A DNA stretch of 33,316 nt from contig JACZQV010000010.1 of NCBI GenBank assembly GCA_022545545.1, positions 1 to 33,316 on the forward strand. Reading direction: 5' to 3'. The DNA comes from Pseudomonadota bacterium. GTDB taxonomy: Bacteria > Pseudomonadota > Alphaproteobacteria > SMXQ01. Each line of letters opens with the position of its first letter. Position 1 is the stretch's first letter. The notes under the pieces were generated by a model. The model was not told the DNA's origin, made no database searches, and saw only the letters and a list, made by a program, of their open reading frames with translations. Both the position numbers and the translations under genes were made by a program. Of this stretch, positions 32,470 through 33,316 are shown piece after piece.

Positions 32470-33099
32470 CTACTGGTTCACCCACACGATGCGGGACATC
32501 CAGACGATGTCATCGATGTTCAAGCTGATGGTGGGGTGGGCGGCGTTCACCGATCCGAGTTCCAGCTTGCGGGCGGTCTTGCGCGTCAATTCCTTGGCCA
32601 TGACCTCGCCCTCGGCCGTCTTCACGACGACCCTGTCGCCGCGCCGGATGTCGGCCGCGGGGGAGACGATGATGGTGTCGCGATCCCGGTACACGGGCTC
32701 CATGCTGTCGCCCGAGATTTCCAGCGCGAAGGCGTTGGCATCGCCGATATCGGGAAACAGGACCTCGTCCCAGCCGGTGGCCACCGGATATCCGGCGTCG
32801 TCGAAATAGCCGCTCCGGCCCGCCTCGGCGTAGCCGATGATGGGAATCCTCTGCACGACGCCATCGCCGGTGCCGCCGAAAAGCGCCACGAAATTGCCCA
32901 GCGAACAACCGGTCGCATCGAGCACCTTGGACACGCTCTCGGTGCTCGGCCAGCGCTTCCTGCCGCCGGCGTTGACGCGCTTGCTCTTGTTGAAGGTGGT
33001 CGGGTCCAGGCCCGCGCGCCGCGCCAGTCCCGAGGGGGAGAGGCCGTTTTGGCGGGCAAGGGCGTCGATGGCGTGCCAGATGTCGGCGTGTCTCAACAT
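32470..33099 (-). CDS. LexA-like/cI-like HTH repressor with S24 peptidase domain
   Basis: A 209-residue regulator. Residues 1-70 hold a helix-turn-helix (GLSPSGLARRAGLDPTTFNK). The C-terminal half is the S24 domain with S132 in GDSMEP and K169 in EVMAKEL, 37 residues apart, exactly as in LexA (S119/K156). An Ala-Gly pair (AEAG, A93-G94) sits where LexA is cut, so RecA-stimulated self-cleavage is possible. ATG 33099 has GGGGAG six bases upstream. It is not LexA itself: the HTH is of the phage-repressor type. No prophage genes are next to it, so a chromosomal stress regulator or a domesticated repressor is likely. Its targets are unknown; the aminotransferase gene downstream is the first candidate. 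Confidence 0.88.
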   Translation of the reverse strand: MLRHADIWHAIDALARQNGLSPSGLARRAGLDPTTFNKSKRVNAGGRKRWPSTESVSKVLDATGCSLGNFVALFGGTGDGVVQRIPIIGYAEAGRSGYFDDAGYPVATGWDEVLFPDIGDANAFALEISGDSMEPVYRDRDTIIVSPAADIRRGDRVVVKTAEGEVMAKELTRKTARKLELGSVNAAHPTISLNIDDIVWMSRIVWVNQ

Positions 33100-33316
33100 G
33101 GCTAGCTCCCCTTATAACCACATCCCCGTGATGGCACTAGGAATTAAGCCTCAGGAAAGGTGCTTGCGCCTGTCGTCGATGGGCCCCGGGACCGCTCCGG
33201 CGACGGCCAGGCGGACGCCCGACCCGCCGGTTGTCATCCCCGGCACATGTGTTAGTACTCGCTTTCGCGCGAAAGCGGCTCGCCTGCGCGGCCGGGCGCC
33301 GCCGAAGCGACGCTGG
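33100..33316. promoter_or_regulatory. Region upstream of the repressor with an 18-bp palindrome and a possible outward promoter
   Basis: No gene is seen in these 217 bases. CGCTTTCGCGCGAAAGCG (33260-33277) is a perfect 18-bp palindrome. On the plus strand TTGTCA (33231-33236) and TTAGTA (33252-33257), 15 bases apart, could be a weak promoter for a gene beyond the window, and the palindrome would sit just past its -10. On the minus strand TTATAA near 33113-33118 is too close to the ATG to be a sure -10 for the repressor. Confidence 0.35.

Overview
The window is a GC-rich chromosomal segment (by eye mid-60s % GC, strong G/C at third codon positions). Most of its genes fit an alphaproteobacterium, probably of Rhodospirillales type. 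The clues are a class I lysyl-tRNA synthetase, a glutaminyl-tRNA synthetase, a short heme A synthase (CtaA), a KorAB 2-oxoacid:ferredoxin oxidoreductase, a fused TAXI-type TRAP permease and an S24-type repressor. This placement is inference from family distribution, not from a search.

Layout. 1-3.1 kb, minus strand: the 5' end of a secreted Sel1/TPR-like protein, a PLP- and metal-dependent DSD1-family aldolase/dehydratase, and glnS. 3.4-4.1 kb, plus strand: a VOC-fold protein. 4.1-6.5 kb, minus strand: a secreted low-complexity protein built from two repeat arrays, then the beta and alpha subunits of a Rieske aromatic-ring-hydroxylating dioxygenase. 6.56-11.0 kb: a block that looks foreign, with an AT-rich remnant of a trypsin-like protease, a YbiO-like MscS channel whose codon use differs from its neighbours, and an IS1380-family element with imperfect terminal inverted repeats. 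11.1-14.1 kb, minus strand: a fused TRAP permease and its TAXI solute-binding protein. 14.3-15.4 kb, minus strand: ctaA, which must start at TTG.

15.7-20.8 kb, plus strand: a sulfur-assimilation cluster. A near-consensus sigma-70 promoter and a 15-bp palindrome lie in an AT-rich pocket, followed by a hemoprotein sulfite/nitrite reductase with a C-terminal extension, a Met8-type siroheme synthase module that makes its cofactor, a secreted YVTN beta-propeller, and a YeeE/YedE (TsuA-like) sulfur transporter. 21.1-25.6 kb, plus strand: korA-korB and a ferredoxin-NADP reductase of adrenodoxin-reductase type. Together these could connect 2-oxoacid oxidation, ferredoxin and NADPH. 25.6-29.0 kb, minus strand: a TerB-like protein and a DinG-type iron-sulfur helicase. 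29.2-31.5 kb, plus strand: a DJ-1/PfpI isonitrile-hydratase-like protein and class I lysS. 31.5-33.1 kb, minus strand: a branched-chain-type aminotransferase and a LexA-like S24 repressor.

The most unusual structure is a perfect 19-bp inverted repeat at 31503-31521 and 32395-32413. It brackets the aminotransferase gene exactly, and its left copy forms the last codons of lysS. Inverting the segment would put the aminotransferase 13 nt downstream of the lysS stop codon in the same direction. This could be an invertible module, an inversion/duplication scar or an assembly artefact. I saw no tRNA, rRNA or CRISPR array.
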